A DNA stretch of 64,000 nt, taken from contig BSQZ01000025.1 of assembly GCA_033239005.1 (NCBI GenBank), positions 9,182,001 through 9,246,000 on the forward strand. The letters run 5' to 3'. The DNA comes from Lamellibrachia satsuma. Taxonomy: Eukaryota > Annelida > Polychaeta > Sabellida > Siboglinidae. Each line of letters starts with the position of its first letter. The stretch's first letter is position 1. The notes under the pieces are model-generated. The model saw nothing but the letters and a program-made list of their open reading frames with translations. It had not been told where the DNA came from and did no database searches. The position numbers and the translations under genes were made by a program. Below are positions 12,778 to 27,290 of this stretch, piece after piece.

Positions 12778-12989
12778 ACGGCCTGCCGAATGAGCCTTTG
12801 ATGTGCACTGTGATGCGTCGCTACAAACGCGTAACGGACGACGCTGGATGTCGTACAGCGGACGTCGAACGCGTGTTCTCGTGTCAGGGAGGCTGCGGCA
12901 AGGTGACGGGGTACTGCTGCGACCCGACTGTTTTTAACTACAAGCGCATGCAGTTCGTGTGTTCTGGAGGGAAGACCAAGTTTGCAAAG
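12778..12989 (+). CDS. Exon: C-terminal cystine knot, main part
   Basis: Acceptor gtgtgtgttacag ends at 12777 and donor gtagcc starts at 12990. The exon is 212 bases, entering in phase 1 and leaving in phase 0. The peptide begins DGLPNEPLMCTVMRRYKR, continues GCRTADVERVFSCQGGCG, GYCCDPTVFNYKRMQFVC and ends SGGKTKFAK. The CQGGC (CxGxC), the CC pair, and a basic YKRxxFxC segment match the C-terminal cystine knot, closest by eye to the Slit C-terminus. CTCK domains often mediate dimerisation or ligand binding. The final CxC pair is supplied by the next exon. Confidence 0.85.
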
Positions 12990-13371
12990 GTAGCCGCACG
13001 AAATGCTGCATTTACTCTTTCTGTTAAGTGTCAACGCATTGCAGAATACCCGATGTGGTGGACACCAGCATGATTCGCACCAAGTTCCCAGCTCACCGGA
13101 GAACGTGATTTGATTTAGATGCATGACCAAAAATATTTCAAAGCGAGATATCAGTAAACACTGCACCGTGAAATACCAACTCTTATCTTAATTAACAGAG
13201 TGCCATTATGTTATTGCATCAGCAGTAAGCCATAATTTGTTTTCGTTGTAGTATTCCTAATTTAACTATGCCAGAAGTATGCGGTATGTAATTCATGTTA
13301 ATGACAACCCAGCATAGTAATGTGTACTTTTTGTTTGCAGCATATAACTGTTTATTCGATTGTCGTTGTAG

Positions 13372-13452
13372 GTGCTTCAAGTCCAGCAGTGTGGTTGTAT
13401 TCCGGGAAGGATGTCGCGTAAGCTCAGCCTTGTCGTTGCTGCGAACCCTTGA
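13372..13452 (+). CDS. Terminal exon: end of cystine knot and stop codon
   Basis: Acceptor ttcgattgtcgttgtag ends at 13371. Entering in phase 0, the frame reads VLQVQQCGCIPGRMSRKLSL and stops at TGA 13450-13452. The CGC motif is the closing cysteine pair expected of a C-terminal cystine knot, which supports both the splice and the end of the protein. Seventeen residues follow the knot. Confidence 0.85.
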   Translation: MLQVQQCGCIPGRMSRKLSLVVAANP

Positions 13453-14884
13453 CATTGCGATGAAGTACAATATTCAGCCTCATCCGAAAACATTGGCACA
13501 TTTTCTTAATGCATCAGACTGCACTATGTATTTGCTGTGTGTGGTTAACTTTTATCGCTAAATTGTCGCTTTAGTGGTCTACCAAACTAATATTATTCCT
13601 ATTCCAAAGGTCACGCTTGTATGTGGGCAGTGTCACAAACATTCCCTTAACATCGTAATAGCCTCTCAATAGTGTTTAATCATACTGCTTTTTAATTGCT
13701 CTGATTACAAATTGGATATGACATATAGGACAATACATTTTAATAAAAAGAAAATGTACATACATCTGAATACATTCTGGGATATGTGTTTCTAACTATT
13801 GTTTAAATATCTAACCGTTAAATAATTACATCACTACTGTCACATTTCTACCATGTTGAAAAAATAAGTTAATTACATAAAAAACCCATAGAAACGAAAG
13901 TGATATGGTGTTTGTCAAATATTATATTTTACTAAATGCACATAATTGTGTAGATAGGTCGTGGAAAGTTTAATTGTATTACATCATAATTTATAAATTA
14001 GTTTTAATGAGAGATTCAGTTTGTTTGTTTTTTGTCATTACAATTTTACAACACTGACGTGTGCATTGCTGGGAAAATAACCGGGATGTTTTTCGGAATG
14101 TTGGCATTTCAAGAGCAGATTGTAAATCCATGAATATGCATGCGCATAACTACGCAGATATGTGACGTCCAGTGCCCCAGCAGACGGCTTTTAATTAACC
14201 ATTAAATAAGTAATGTCCACATAAAGTCATAATTGAGGTTGCTAATTTGATTAATTATAGATATATGACGTTTAATGTCGTTTACAATATGAATTGTATT
14301 ACTGAGAAAAAATCGACACTGTATATGCAGAACACCATAGCAATTACAATTTGTACTTATTGGTTTTCAATGAAATATGGCATAGTTGCATCCTACCGCG
14401 GGGTATTCACTTTGAATCAGTACATACAAATATTGCTTTACAAGTTGCCATTTGTTATGCTGACGCATTTAAATCTACTTTTGTTGGCCGATTGTATGGG
14501 AAAGGACTGAATATGGAAAAGGAATGTATATGGGAAACAAGTGGGTATGGGAAACGACTTAGAATGGAAATTATCCAGTGCAGACAGTGTCACGTCAAGC
14601 AGTAAGCCTATTTATAGCCTAACTGCCGACAACGGAAAGTTTAAACCAATATGGTTGTAGACCAGGAGTGGTAGCTTTGATGCAGATGATTGCTACACCA
14701 GCCTATTTGTCTGCAAGTGTTATGACCTTTGATGTCAGGTGTTATGTTATCAAATGTTCCACCTAACCAGCCTCGTGGTCAATGGAAGTCTCAGAACACA
14801 CGCCTGATGCTATGGTGACGGAAACAACTGGTAAGAAGACGAAAGACGGACCGGAGTAGAATGTGCCACAAAGGGAAGGTAAAC
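13453..14884 (+). other. 3' UTR and intergenic sequence
   Basis: The 3' UTR of the mosaic gene should begin here. A possible poly(A) signal lies at 13742. The rest is AT-rich with no supported gene. Confidence 0.5.
13742..13747 (+). terminator. Possible poly(A) signal AATAAA
   Basis: AATAAA lies 290 bases after the stop codon of the mosaic gene. The hexamer is common in such AT-rich DNA, so this is only a candidate. Confidence 0.3.
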
Positions 14885-15815
<931 letters not shown>

Positions 15816-16524
15816 TTAATTCGTGTTTACTATTGGCACGAATTACGGCGCACACGTGTATAATAGCAAACAACTCCGACATATTCTTCCGCTTATGAAA
15901 ATCATCTAAAAATCAACAGTTTCACTATCAACAGCTTCTACCAACAAATCTGTCAATATCCCTGCTCAGGTGCACATATTTCAGATCATATGATTTTTGT
16001 TAACTTCCGATGTCCAAACTTACTATACCCTACATTCTTAACACAAGTTTCGTCTCTAGTGTATATGTATGCACTAACTTGACTTACATTTTGTCCAGTC
16101 GTGGTCTCTAGCAACTTGACTTATCTTCCTTCTCAACAACTACCTCCTAACGACTAAATATGTACTAACTCGGCCTATTTCCCTTCGAAGTAGCGCCTCT
16201 AGTGTGTATGTATGTACAAACCCATATACCTTTCAAGCAACACCTCTAATGACCGAATATGCACTAACTTCACCCGTATTCCTTCCGAGTAGCACCTCTA
16301 GCGACGAAATATGCAGTAGCTTCAACCGCATTTCTTCCAAGTAGCGCCCTAGTGTGTACATATGTACTAACGTGACTTACATTTCATCCAATCGTTGTTT
16401 CCAGAAACCCTATTTACACTAACTTGACTTATATTCCTTCTCAACAACTACTTCCTAGCATTCGAATAGGTACTAACTCGACCTAGTTCCCTTCCAAGTA
16501 CTGTATTGGGCGGGAGAATCTTGC
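15816..16524. repeat. Diverged tandem array with about 50-bp subunits
   Basis: From about 16040 to 16500, variants of a unit with tactaacttgacctatttcc, ttccaagtagc and cctctagtg recur, partly in a higher-order pattern near 300 bp. The same array resumes at 22166 on the far side of CR1 copy A. The first 220 bases here are unique AT-rich DNA. Confidence 0.75.
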
Positions 16525-16599
16525 AGCAACAGCAATGTGATTTTGGTGCAGAGAATTCAGAGAAAAACGTGGAATATCGACTAGAATAAGTATTAGTAT

Positions 16600-16852
<253 letters not shown>

Positions 16853-17582
16853 TTATGTGTGTGTGTGTTATGCATAAACGTATTATAAACTTATATTGGG
16901 AAACAGTTTTTGTTAGTAATTAGTCAGGCAGGCTGTATTTTAGCGTAAGTTAGTCCGGACTCCGGCAGTGAAGTCGGCGAGCGATATAATATGGTTGTTT
17001 ACCATTCTTAAACAAACTTAGATAGCATAGTGAATAATCAGAAAGAGTGGAATATTGGTTAGAATACGTATTTGTGTTACGCATATATTAAAAACAAACT
17101 TCTTATATACATATATTAAGAAACCGTTTTTGTTAATAGAGGCAGTATTCTTCCGGACTCTTATTATTATAGAAATATATTCAGCGAGTGATCAAGGTTT
17201 TTTTACAGGTCGTGAATTAAACATTAAACTGTTGTTTCAAACTATCGTTTACTTTGTTGAATATATATGAGATATAGTGATAAATTTACATAAATTACAT
17301 ATATAAAGTAATATCTGAAACAGTTGTAGTAAACAGGATCTTAGCGTAAGTTAGTATACACTGAGTTCGTTATTTTGTTTACACAGTGTTCTCCGTATTC
17401 GATAGATGGCAGGCGTAGTTTTGGCTCATGCGTGCTTAGTACAAAAGACATAAGTTAGCAAATTTATATTAATGTCAATATTAAAGTAAATCCTAAATAA
17501 CCCAGCCTAAAGTGTTCTTTTAAACACAAAAACACCATTATTCAAGGGTAAGGTAGTAATCAAATTAAGACTAAATTATGTG

Positions 17583-18245
17583 ATGGCGCCGTGCAAACGG
17601 CAGGTAAAGGCCACCAGGCATTTAATATGCGGCAGTTGCATCAACTGGGTGGACTTCGTCAAGTCCGGGTGTGAGAAGTCCTTGGCGGAGGTGGGGGACA
17701 GTAGAAGATAAAGTTGGGGATGACGATGAGAGAGATACTAGGGAGGAGACTGAAAGGAGGTAAGGTGAGAGGTTGTTGGGAGAAAGGAGGTAAGGAAACG
17801 GGACGTAAGGAGACAGGACGAAAAGAGACGGGAAGGAAAGAAACGGGAGGGAAGACAACTTGATCGAAGGAGACGGGAGGGAGGAAGACAACAGTGGGAG
17901 TGAGAGAAAGACGGGAGGGAAGGCGACAAGACGCAAGTTAGCCAGGAGGCGGGAGGGTTAGGTGACAGGTTGATAGGTGGGAGAGAGACTGATAACAGTC
18001 TGCCAGGTGACAAGGTTGCAGGTCAGAATGTGATGGAAGTAGTCCAAAAGCTATGTAGAGAAGAGGAATTTGGATTTGTGGATTTGTGGGGAAGTTTTGT
18101 TGGGAGGGCTGATATGTACATGACGGATGGGCTTCATCTAAATGGAGAGGGTGCAGCAATATTTGCGGATGAACTCTCAGCAGCAGTAGATGGTGGCAAG
18201 GGTAGCATAACAAATATTTTTGATAGTAAACGTTGTTTAAACTAG
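17583..18245 (+). pseudogene. CR1 ORF1 remnant: zinc-finger-like start and esterase-like end
   Basis: From ATG 17583 the frame begins MAPCKRQVKATRH and continues ICGSCINWVDFVKSGCE, a cysteine pattern like the zinc-finger start of CR1 ORF1, and soon hits a stop. After a purine-rich stretch (17700-17960), another frame contains GFVDLWGSFVGRADMY and TDGLHLNGEGAAIFAD. The DGLHLNxxG block is the catalytic Asp-His region of SGNH esterases known from CR1 ORF1. The first half of the esterase, with the GDS serine, is missing here but present in copy B. Confidence 0.75.
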
Positions 18246-20387
18246 AAGCGCAGGGAGTCACTTAGAGGCGCATCAAGCAGAACAACAGGCCACTAACAAA
18301 CCAATAACAGAATGTCCGGAAAACATCTCTGAAACAGGTTATAAATGCGTGTGTTTAAATGAAAGGAGCATAGTAAATAATAAAAACGAATTAAACATTG
18401 TGGTAGAAGATATTGACTGTCACATAATTGGTATAGCCGAATCATGGGTCAACATAGACATAACAGATGCTGAATTAGGACTGACAGAATACGTAATGTT
18501 TTGGAGAGATCGATTTGGAAGAAGTGGAGGGGGAGTTATTTTATATGTTAAAGAATCTATTCAGGCTTATGAAATAAAACTAGAAAGGGAAACATAGTGT
18601 TTGGTGCAAAATAGTTTCAGGAAATAAAAAATAACTATTGGATTAGTTTACCGAATTCCAAACATAAATGAAGAGTATAACACAAAAATACCAAGCGCTA
18701 TAAAGGAAGTTAGTAAAGGGTAATGTATCGTAATAGGAAATTCTAACCATGGACACATACAATGGAAATCATTAGAGAGTACAGGGAGTGAGGACCAACA
18801 TTTCCTATTTTTAATTCAGGATAGATTCCTTCCTCAGGAGATAATGTATTATATATAGTTTAATCATCACAAAAAGAATCAGTGGACAGTTTTAAAATAC
18901 ATGCACCATTGGGTAACAGTGATCATAATCAAATACATTATGACATGTAAAATCAGAAAGTAAGACTAAAAATCGTAAAGGAGAAACTTCCACAAAGGTA
19001 TCTATAAAGATATGAAAAAATACTCAGCAAAGCTAGATTGGAATAACATGCTGATGAATAAAACCGCAATTGAATGTTGGAATATTCCAAGATATGAAAT
19101 TGAGAGTATCATCGAGAAATGTGTTCCCTTAAAAACAAGGAAAACGGCCTAGAAAGAAAAATAGTCAAAAGAAGCTATTAGAAAAATAATATTTAAACAA
19201 ACTAGGTGGATGGTTTATAGGCGTACCAGAAAGAATGAAGAATGTGTAAATTATAAAGAGGCACTTAATGCAGCTACAACTGGAATTAGACAATCTAAAA
19301 GCAGCTATGAGCAAATAACTAGCATGTAACATAAACAATTACAGTAAGAGTTGTTATGCGTATGTCGGGAGTAAACAAAACGTACAAGACAAAGTTGGAC
19401 TTCTAGTGCTAGAAATATAATATCACAAGGTTTTTTTTAATGGCGGAAGAAGTGAATGGTTATTTCAGTGTTTAACACAGAGGATATTAGTTCATTACCA
19501 GTTCCAGATGCTAAATTTCAGGAGGCTAAATCTGACCATTAACGAACGTTAATTGTAACACCAGAAATGGTAGCTTAGAAAATAATGGCAATGAGTGATA
19601 ATAAATCACCGGGAGTGGACGACATTAATCCAAGACTACTAATGGAAACAGCAGAACAAATCAGTATACCATTTGCACGAATGTTCAACTTGTCATTAAA
19701 GGAGGGAGTTTTCCTTTTGAATGGAAAAAGCAAACATCATATCATTATTTAAAAAAGGTTCGAGAAATAAGTCAGATAATGACAGACCAGTGAGTTTAAC
19801 GTCAGTGGTTTGTATACTATTAGAAAGGTTAATAAAAGACCATATGGTGGACTATTAGAAAAGTTAAAGTAAAATTAAATGCCATATTGGACTTCCTTGT
19901 TAGGCATAAATTATTAATCTCAAAATGGATTCCTAAAAGCGAGGACAAGCTAAACAAATATGTTAAGTTGTTATAGTGGATAGACGAGGGATCACTGGTA
20001 GATATTATCTACTTACATTTTAGAAAGCTTTTGATAAATGCCACATCAAAGATTACTACTTAAATTAAAAGCCCACGGTATCGGAGATGGCACAACTGAC
20101 TGGATAGAACAATAACTGACTGACAGAAGACAGCGTGTTGTAGTAGACGGAGAAGTTTCAAACTGAAATCAGTTTTAAGTGGGGTACCACAAAGATCAGT
20201 AGTATGACTTTTTCATTTTTAATATTATATATCAATGACTTGGACGACAATATTACTAGTAACTTACTTAAATGTGCGGATGAAATAAAAAATTTTAGAA
20301 AGGTTAACACTGATGGAGATAGACAACATTTACAAAACTATTTAGACATATTAGTGAAATGGTCTGAGAAATGGCAGATGTTCAATT

Positions 20388-21505
20388 GAATACCTAACTT
20401 CAACAATAGCCCAACTTCACCGACTGTCATTTTTTTTGTAGGAGGGAAAACTATTTAATTTAAGGATCCAATGTCCAAGCGACACTATGTCCTCCGTGGT
20501 TGTTAAAGATAATATTGAGCATACTGTGGCCTTTTTTCAGTTATATAAGTATCATAGTTTAGAGCTTGGTTGACGTTGAAGGTCAAGGAATTGGGCTATT
20601 GTTGAAGTAAAATACTTGGCATTTATTTTTAGTGTACGTTTTTGGTGCTGGTGTAAACAGACACTGATGCACACGTAGGCGCACATACACTCACGCACAC
20701 ACATACCCACACAAGGCATCATTATAATAGATAATTTTTTTTTACCAGGCGATAGTAAAATATATAAATTTTGACGCATACACATGTAGATTGTCACCAC
20801 TCGTGAAGCGGAATCGGTTATAATCACCAGCTTTGAACTTTTCTTTCTTTTTAGTAACTATTTTTTCGAAAAGCATGTCAAAGTCCTGTATCATGCCACC
20901 CGTCACTGCAACCGTCGCGAACTTTGTAGCGATCATTCCAGGCCAATCTGTGAACATTTCCACTGTGTCTCTGTTACGTTTCATCCTCTGTATCATTGCA
21001 AACTGGCGATCGCGTGGCAAGAAGGAATGTCCACGTATGGGCAGATGGAATCGATGCTTCGAAACCGATTTAGGTAGACAAGTGTGAACAGATATCGTAT
21101 CATAGCATGGTTGTGGTTCTGTCCCCTGCACCCGTCGCTGAATAAATCTAAATGTTTAACACTCTGAGGCACCTTTGTCTGGATAAAGTGACGGAGACAA
21201 TATATCACCTCTCTGCAGCCTCTCCTGGCTGTTGGCTCTGGCCACGTGTACATGACTGTGAATTGGCCTCATGAGACGCCATCTACCGGATTTCGCAGTC
21301 TGATTTTAATATCGTCCCAACTCCATGTCTTTGGGCTAATGTTGAAGTCAGTCGGTATTTGGCGGCAGCACCACACTTGCCTCGGCAATGGAATTGGGTA
21401 GTTTTTCATAGCAGATGATAGCTACTTGAAAGCTGGTCACCATGACGTAATCAACTCAATACCGCCAAAATAGAGGAGTTGGGCTGTTGTTGAAGTCAGG
21501 TATTC
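20388..21505 (-). mobile_element. DNA transposon with about 30-bp terminal inverted repeats, nested in CR1 copy A
   Basis: The left end gaatacctaacttcaacaat is matched by the inverted right end ...gaagtcaggtattc over about 30 bases with few mismatches. AATT occurs on both flanks (20384-20387 and 21506-21509). Copy B has an uninterrupted gttcaattttggg at this point, so AATT fits a 4-bp target duplication, although alignment at the palindromic edge is ambiguous. Two extra right-end-like motifs (ttgggctattgttgaagt near 20591; ttgggctaatgttgaagt near 21331) lie inside. Confidence 0.8.
20742..21253 (-). pseudogene. Transposase-like remnant in the nested element
   Basis: Minus-strand frames contain DLFSDGCRGQNHNHAM and, after a frameshift near 21070, HLPIRGHSFLPRDRQFAMIQ. 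A D-G-C-x-G-Q-N-x-N motif followed by GHSFLPxDxxF is seen in a family of transposon-derived proteins (I believe the DUF7869 type), where the Asp residues may be part of an RNase H-like catalytic core. The family name is from memory of motifs and not confirmed. The sequence is frameshifted and without a start. Confidence 0.55.
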
Positions 21506-22165
21506 AATTTTAGGAAATGTAAATGCCTACATAGGGAACATGGGAGCTTGGGTATAAATTATCAAATGGGAGATACTGTTCTTGGTACTACTGTAAAAGA
21601 AAAGGACTTAGGAGTTAAAATAAACGCTGATATGAAAGTTTCAGAGAAGCGTGGTATTGCAGCTTCAAAGGGTAATCAAATTCTTGCATAGCATACAAGG
21701 AAAAGAAGCTAACTATACCTCCGTATAAAGAAGTAGTTAAACGTCATTTAGAATAATGTATACAAGCGTGGAGACCATATTGTAAGACAGAAATAGGTAC
21801 GCTTGAAAGAATACAGAGGAGAGCAACTAAAATGATTCTAGAACTGATATATCTTAGTTATGAAGAACGCCTGAAAAAATCTTTTTTAACAACTCTAAAG
21901 ACAAGGAGGTTAAGAGGAGTTCAAATTGAAATGTTATTTATTGAATATCTGAAAGTACTCTTTCTCACAGAGTACAATAAATGAATGGAAAGCAAATTAT
22001 ACGGATTGTATAACTGTTTGCAACGTGAATATGATTAAAAATAAGGTTGACACATATCTCAGGAGGGCGGATTACACGTAGAAGAACATTGACTTCCTTG
22101 TCCACTTGCCATCTAAGCCATTGGCTTGGATGGCAAATCTTGTTAAATCTGGTTAAATCTAGTGA

Positions 22166-22320
22166 GTATGCATGTATGTACTAATTATACCTACATTTCG
22201 TCCAATCGTTGTCTCCAGGAACCATACATACTCTAACTTGACCTAGCTTCCTTCTCAACAACTACCTCCTACCAACAGAATATGTATTGACTTGACCTGT
22301 TTTCAAGGCGTCTCTTCATT
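22166..22320. repeat. Continuation of the tandem array split by CR1 copy A
   Basis: Blocks acatttcgtccaatcgttgt, ccttctcaacaactacctcc and the tgtactaa units match 16060-16500. Confidence 0.75.
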
Positions 22321-22584
22321 CAGTATGGGCCGTCGCACCTCCCGTCATCCTTACATCGACCACTCACCATTTGCCCCCAACAAAGCAACAAAACAACGAA
22401 TTAGCGAAACAATGAAACAGTGCTTCAACTCACAAACTTTCAAAGAACAAACTGTCAACTCATAAATGTCAACTGATGCATTTTCAACTGGCAAGCTTTC
22501 ATGCTACAACAACACAAACCACACAAAGTTAAAGGACACACTTTCAAAACGTCAAACTTGCAACTTTAAAAAAAAAAACTTTAA

Positions 22585-22795
22585 AAATACAAATGTTTAA
22601 CTTATAAACTTTCAACTCACAAACTTCCAACGCGCAAGTTTTCAACTTGCAGTCTTCCAATTCATAAACATCCAAAGCGCAAACTTCCAACACACAAACT
22701 TCCATCTCACAGACTTCCAACTCACAAACTTCCAACTTGCAAGCTTCCAACTCGCAAACTTCCGACTTGCAAACTTCCAACGCGCAAACTTGTGG
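22585..22795. repeat. Imperfect short repeat (caaacttccaactcgcaaac type)
   Basis: About 12 to 13 units of roughly 15 bases. The minus-strand frame reads a Cys-Glu-Leu-Glu-Val repeat that looks like a translation artefact. Confidence 0.8.
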
Positions 22796-23450
<655 letters not shown>

Positions 23451-23544
23451 ATTCCCCTCATTTGAATAAACAAAAATCAAAAACTTAAATATTTAGAAAT
23501 CAATGTCAATTAGAGATCAAGTCTTTGTACAGGTTTAGGCTCTA

Positions 23545-24290
23545 TGCACGGTCTGGTTATGTAGCCAGTAGGTGGTCTCTGGCGTACTGGTGTCTCGTTA
23601 AGCCTGTCGACTGCCGGCACTGCAGGAGTTTCAAGGGTGTTGGCCAGATGACTGTCAAGCTCTGGGACTTGGTATTCTGGCTACTCATCATCTGATTTCT
23701 GCTGGGGTTTTTCGGTATATCGGGTATTTAGGAGGTGTATCCGGTTTCGCTGATATACAATACCACGCTCTGATTTTACAACATACGAGCTTGGCGATCT
23801 ACGTTGTGGAGTTGGCTGGTCGTGTATCTTGCAAGTGTTGCATTTCGAGGTAGTAATCTACTACCAGAACGTATTCCCTGCCGTCGAAGTTGAACGTGTC
23901 TGTAGCATCAACCTGCCATGGTAGATTTGGCATGGGGTGGTTGATCATTGTTTCCATTAGATGTGCGTTACAATGCATCTGGCAAGTGTTGCACCTTACA
24001 ACTGTTTCTTCGATGTCGGTGTACTTGCCTCGCCAGAACAGTGTCTTGCGTGCTCTAGAACGGCACTTCACCACGCCGAAATGTATTGAAGGAATGGGTC
24101 GCAACCATGTTCGAAGGCTAGCATCGGATGATCGATAGTTGCCCAGTTATGTTTGGACTCATCCAAAGCCCTCGACATATAATCTATCACTCGGCCCTCC
24201 TGCATGATAATGGCACTGGTGGCTTTCTCTGAGGCGTCGACGTGGAGTGTGAGCTCCTTCTTTGGGTCATAGAAAGCGAACAGTGGAAAT
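23545..24290 (-). mobile_element. Ty3/gypsy-type pol remnant 2
   Basis: On the minus strand from 24290: RNase H segment (LHVDASEKATSAIIMQEGR, YMSRALDESKHNWATID), then the integrase zinc-binding and core start (CRSRARKTLFWRGKYTDI, VVRCNTCQMHC, PWQVDATDTFNFDGREYV), then the C-terminal tail (SYVVKSERGIVYQRNRIHLL, RQRPPTGYITRPC). Most of the integrase core is deleted between 23830 and 23800. It differs in sequence from the fragment at 11520-12447. CR1 copy D begins at its 5' edge. Confidence 0.8.
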
Positions 24291-25073
24291 ATAATTTCAG
24301 ACGGGTTTCAAATGGCAGACGTCCTGGATGAGTCAGCTCAGTTTTTACCACAGAACAAATCAGCTCACTTCCAGTTCCAGTTATTAAATTTGAAGGCGAT
24401 AAATCAAATCATTTAGGGCAGTTTATTGTAACTCCTGAAATGTTAGTAACGAAATTTAAGAAGTATGAAAGATAAAGAATCACCTAGAGTTGATGGGATA
24501 CCACCAACACTGCTTAAGAAAATTATAGAGCAGATTAGTACACCTCGTACAAAAGAGTTTTAACTTGTCACTAGAAGAAGGAATAGTTCCTTTAGAATAG
24601 AAAGAAGCAAACATTACGCCGCTATTTAAGAAGGGATCGAGGAACAAGCCAGATAATTACAGAACAGTCAGTTTAACATCAGTTATATGTAAATTACTCG
24701 ACACATCAATTAGAGACCACTTGGTGGAATTCCAAGTAAAACATAAATTAATAAATGTATCTCAACATGGTTTCCTAAACGCAAGGTCATGTAGGACCAA
24801 GCTCTTATATTACAATGTGGTTAGATGATGGGTCAATAGTGAATGTTGTATACTTAGATTTCAGAAAGCTATGGATAAAGTGCCACATCAAAGATTGTTA
24901 CTTAAATTTAAAACTCATGATTAGGCAATGATGTAAGCACGTGGATGGAAAAGCTGCTTATATGCTTACATATAACAGAGAGTAATAGTTGATGGCAATA
25001 TTTCAAATTGGAAATATGTTTTGAGTGGGGTACTACAGGGATCAGTATTAGGCCATATACTCTTCATATATGC

Positions 25074-25143
<70 letters not shown>

Positions 25144-25770
25144 CATGAACTTTTCAGAGCAATGTGGGATTGCTGCGTCAAAAGGAAATCAAATTATAGG
25201 GCAAATTAGGAGAACTATCACGTATAAGGAGAAACAGCTAATTGTACCCCTGTACAAAGCAATAGTTAGACCACATTTGGAATATTATATACAAGAATGG
25301 ACGCGGTATCGTAAGAAGTACATAGACAATCTACAAAAAATACAACGAAGAGCAACTAAGATTATTTCAGAATTGAGAGACCTTAGTTATGAAAGCCACT
25401 TATTAGAATGTGGTTCGACACCAAATAGAGACCAGGAGGCTAAAAGAAGAACAAATAGAAATATTTAGAATTGTGAACTGTTATGAGGATGTTGATTGGA
25501 ATAAGTTCTTCATAGTTAAAGAAGGCAGTAGAACCAGATGACACAAAGCAGTATTAATTAAGGCGCAGTGTAAGTTGGACATGAGTAAGTACTCTTTTTC
25601 TCACAGAGGGTATAAAATGAATGGAACTAACTGCCAAGTGATTGTGTTAATGCTAGTAGTGTGAACATGTTTAAAAATATAATTGCTAGATATTTTATAA
25701 GGGTGGGCTACACATAGATAATACAATTGTTGGACTCTCGACAAGCCAATAATTAACTATTGTCAGTGTC
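24285..25770 (+). mobile_element. CR1-type LINE fragment, copy D
   Basis: Begins within ORF2 upstream of the RT (cagtggaaatataatttcag matches copy B near 31700), continues through RT blocks and GVLQGSVLG, then an AT microsatellite, then SEQCGIAASKGNQIIGQIRR and the C-terminal domain, ending ggactctcgacaagccaat. About 250 bases including the catalytic FADD motif are missing at the microsatellite. Many stops; dead. Confidence 0.8.
25078..25139. repeat. (AT)n microsatellite inside CR1 copy D
   Basis: Sits directly after LGHILFIYAYN, that is at the RT ILFLIYI codons, with the following catalytic region deleted. Confidence 0.95.
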
Positions 25771-27290
25771 ATGATACAATGTACAACTAGTGTCAGTGTC
25801 ATCATACATTGTACAACTATTGTCAGTATCATCATACACTGAACAACCAAAACGTAATTAACTAGTGTCAGTATCATGATACATTGAACAAACAAAACAT
25901 AATAAGTTAGTTTCAGTGTCATTATACTTTGAACAATCAAAACTTAATTAACTAATGTCAATGTTATGATACATTGGACAACTAAAACATTTATTAAAAT
26001 GAGGGATCTGGGAAGTCTTACCGAATAAAATGTTGCGAAAGGCTAACGACAGCGTGAACGCGCATGTCAACTCGAACTAGTGTCAGTGTCATGCTGCAAT
26101 GAACCACCAAAACATAACTAACTATTATCAGTGTCATGATGCAATGAACCACCAAAGCATAATTAACTAGTGTCTGTGTCATGATGCAATGAACCACCAA
26201 AGCATAATTAACTAGTGTCTGTGTCATGATGCAATGAACCACCAAAGCATAAATAACTAGTGTCAGTGTCATGCTGCAATGAACCACCAAAACATAATTA
26301 ACTAGTGTCTGTGTCATGATGCAATGAACCACCAAAGCATAATTAACTAGTGTCTGTATCATGATGCAATGAACCACCAAAACATAATTAACTAGTGTCT
26401 GTGTCATGATGCAATGAACCACCAAAGCATAATTAACTAGTGTCTGTGTCATGATGCAATGAACCACCAAAGCATAATTAACTAGTGTCTGTGTCATGAT
26501 GCAATGAACCACCAAAACATAATTAACTAGTGTCAGTGTCATGCTGCAATAAACCACCAAAGCATAATTAACTAGTGTTTGTGTCATGATGCAATGAACC
26601 ACCAAAGCATAATTAACTAGTGTCAGTGTCATGATGCAATGAACCACCAAAGCATATATAACTAGTGTCTATGTCATGATGCCATGAACCACCAAAGCAT
26701 AACTAACTAGTGTCAGTGTCATGCTGCAATGAACCACCAAAGCATAATTAACTAGTGTCAGTGTCATGCTGCAATGAACCACCAAAGCATAACTAACTAG
26801 TGTCAGTGTCATGCTGCAATGAAACACCAAAGCATAAATAACTAGTGTCAGTGTCATGATGCAATGAACCACCAAAGCATAATTAACTAGTGTCTGTGTC
26901 ATGATGCAATGAACCACCAAAGCATAATTAACTAGTGTCAGTGTCATGATGCAATGAACCACCAAAGCATAACTAACTAGTGTCAGTGTCATGATGCAAT
27001 GAACCACCAAAGCATAATTAACTAGTGTCAGTGTCATGATGCAATGAACCACCAAAGCATAATTAACTAGCTTCAGTGTCATGAAACACTGAACAACCAA
27101 AACTTAATTAACTAGTGTCAGTGTCATGATACATTGAACAACCAAAACATAACTAACTAGTGTCAGTGTCATGATACATTGAATAATTAGTGTCAGTCAT
27201 GATACATTTGAACAACTATTGTCAGTGTAATGAAACATCTAATAACTAGTGTCAGTGTCCTGATACATTGAACGACCAAAACATAATCAC
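25745..27290. repeat. 45-bp minisatellite array
   Basis: Unit of 45 bp: aattaactagtgtcagtgtc, then atgatgcaatgaacc, then accaaagcat. Over 22 well-conserved copies run from about 26075 to 27060, with diverged and shortened units on both sides. One break near 25990-26070 holds unique sequence. As 45 is divisible by three, long minus-strand frames stay open, but there is no sign of a gene. The array starts immediately after the 3' end of CR1 copy D. Confidence 0.95.

Larger units (their letters stand above)
18340..22080 (+). pseudogene. CR1 ORF2 remnant (endonuclease and reverse transcriptase)
   Basis: The endonuclease start is clear (NELNIVVEDIDCHIIGIAES) and is followed by decayed reverse transcriptase with SPGVDDI, FNLSLKEGV and LYINDLDDNI segments in shifting frames. 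A DNA transposon splits it at 20388-21505. The C-terminal part resumes with GDTVLGTTVKEKDLGV near 21570. Not functional. Confidence 0.8.

Noticed and set aside
26018..27100. Minus-strand frames of 210 and 143 codons with a 15-residue period
   Set aside because: They follow from a 45-bp minisatellite unit lacking stops; there is no splice context or domain, and the frame breaks at the first irregular unit.
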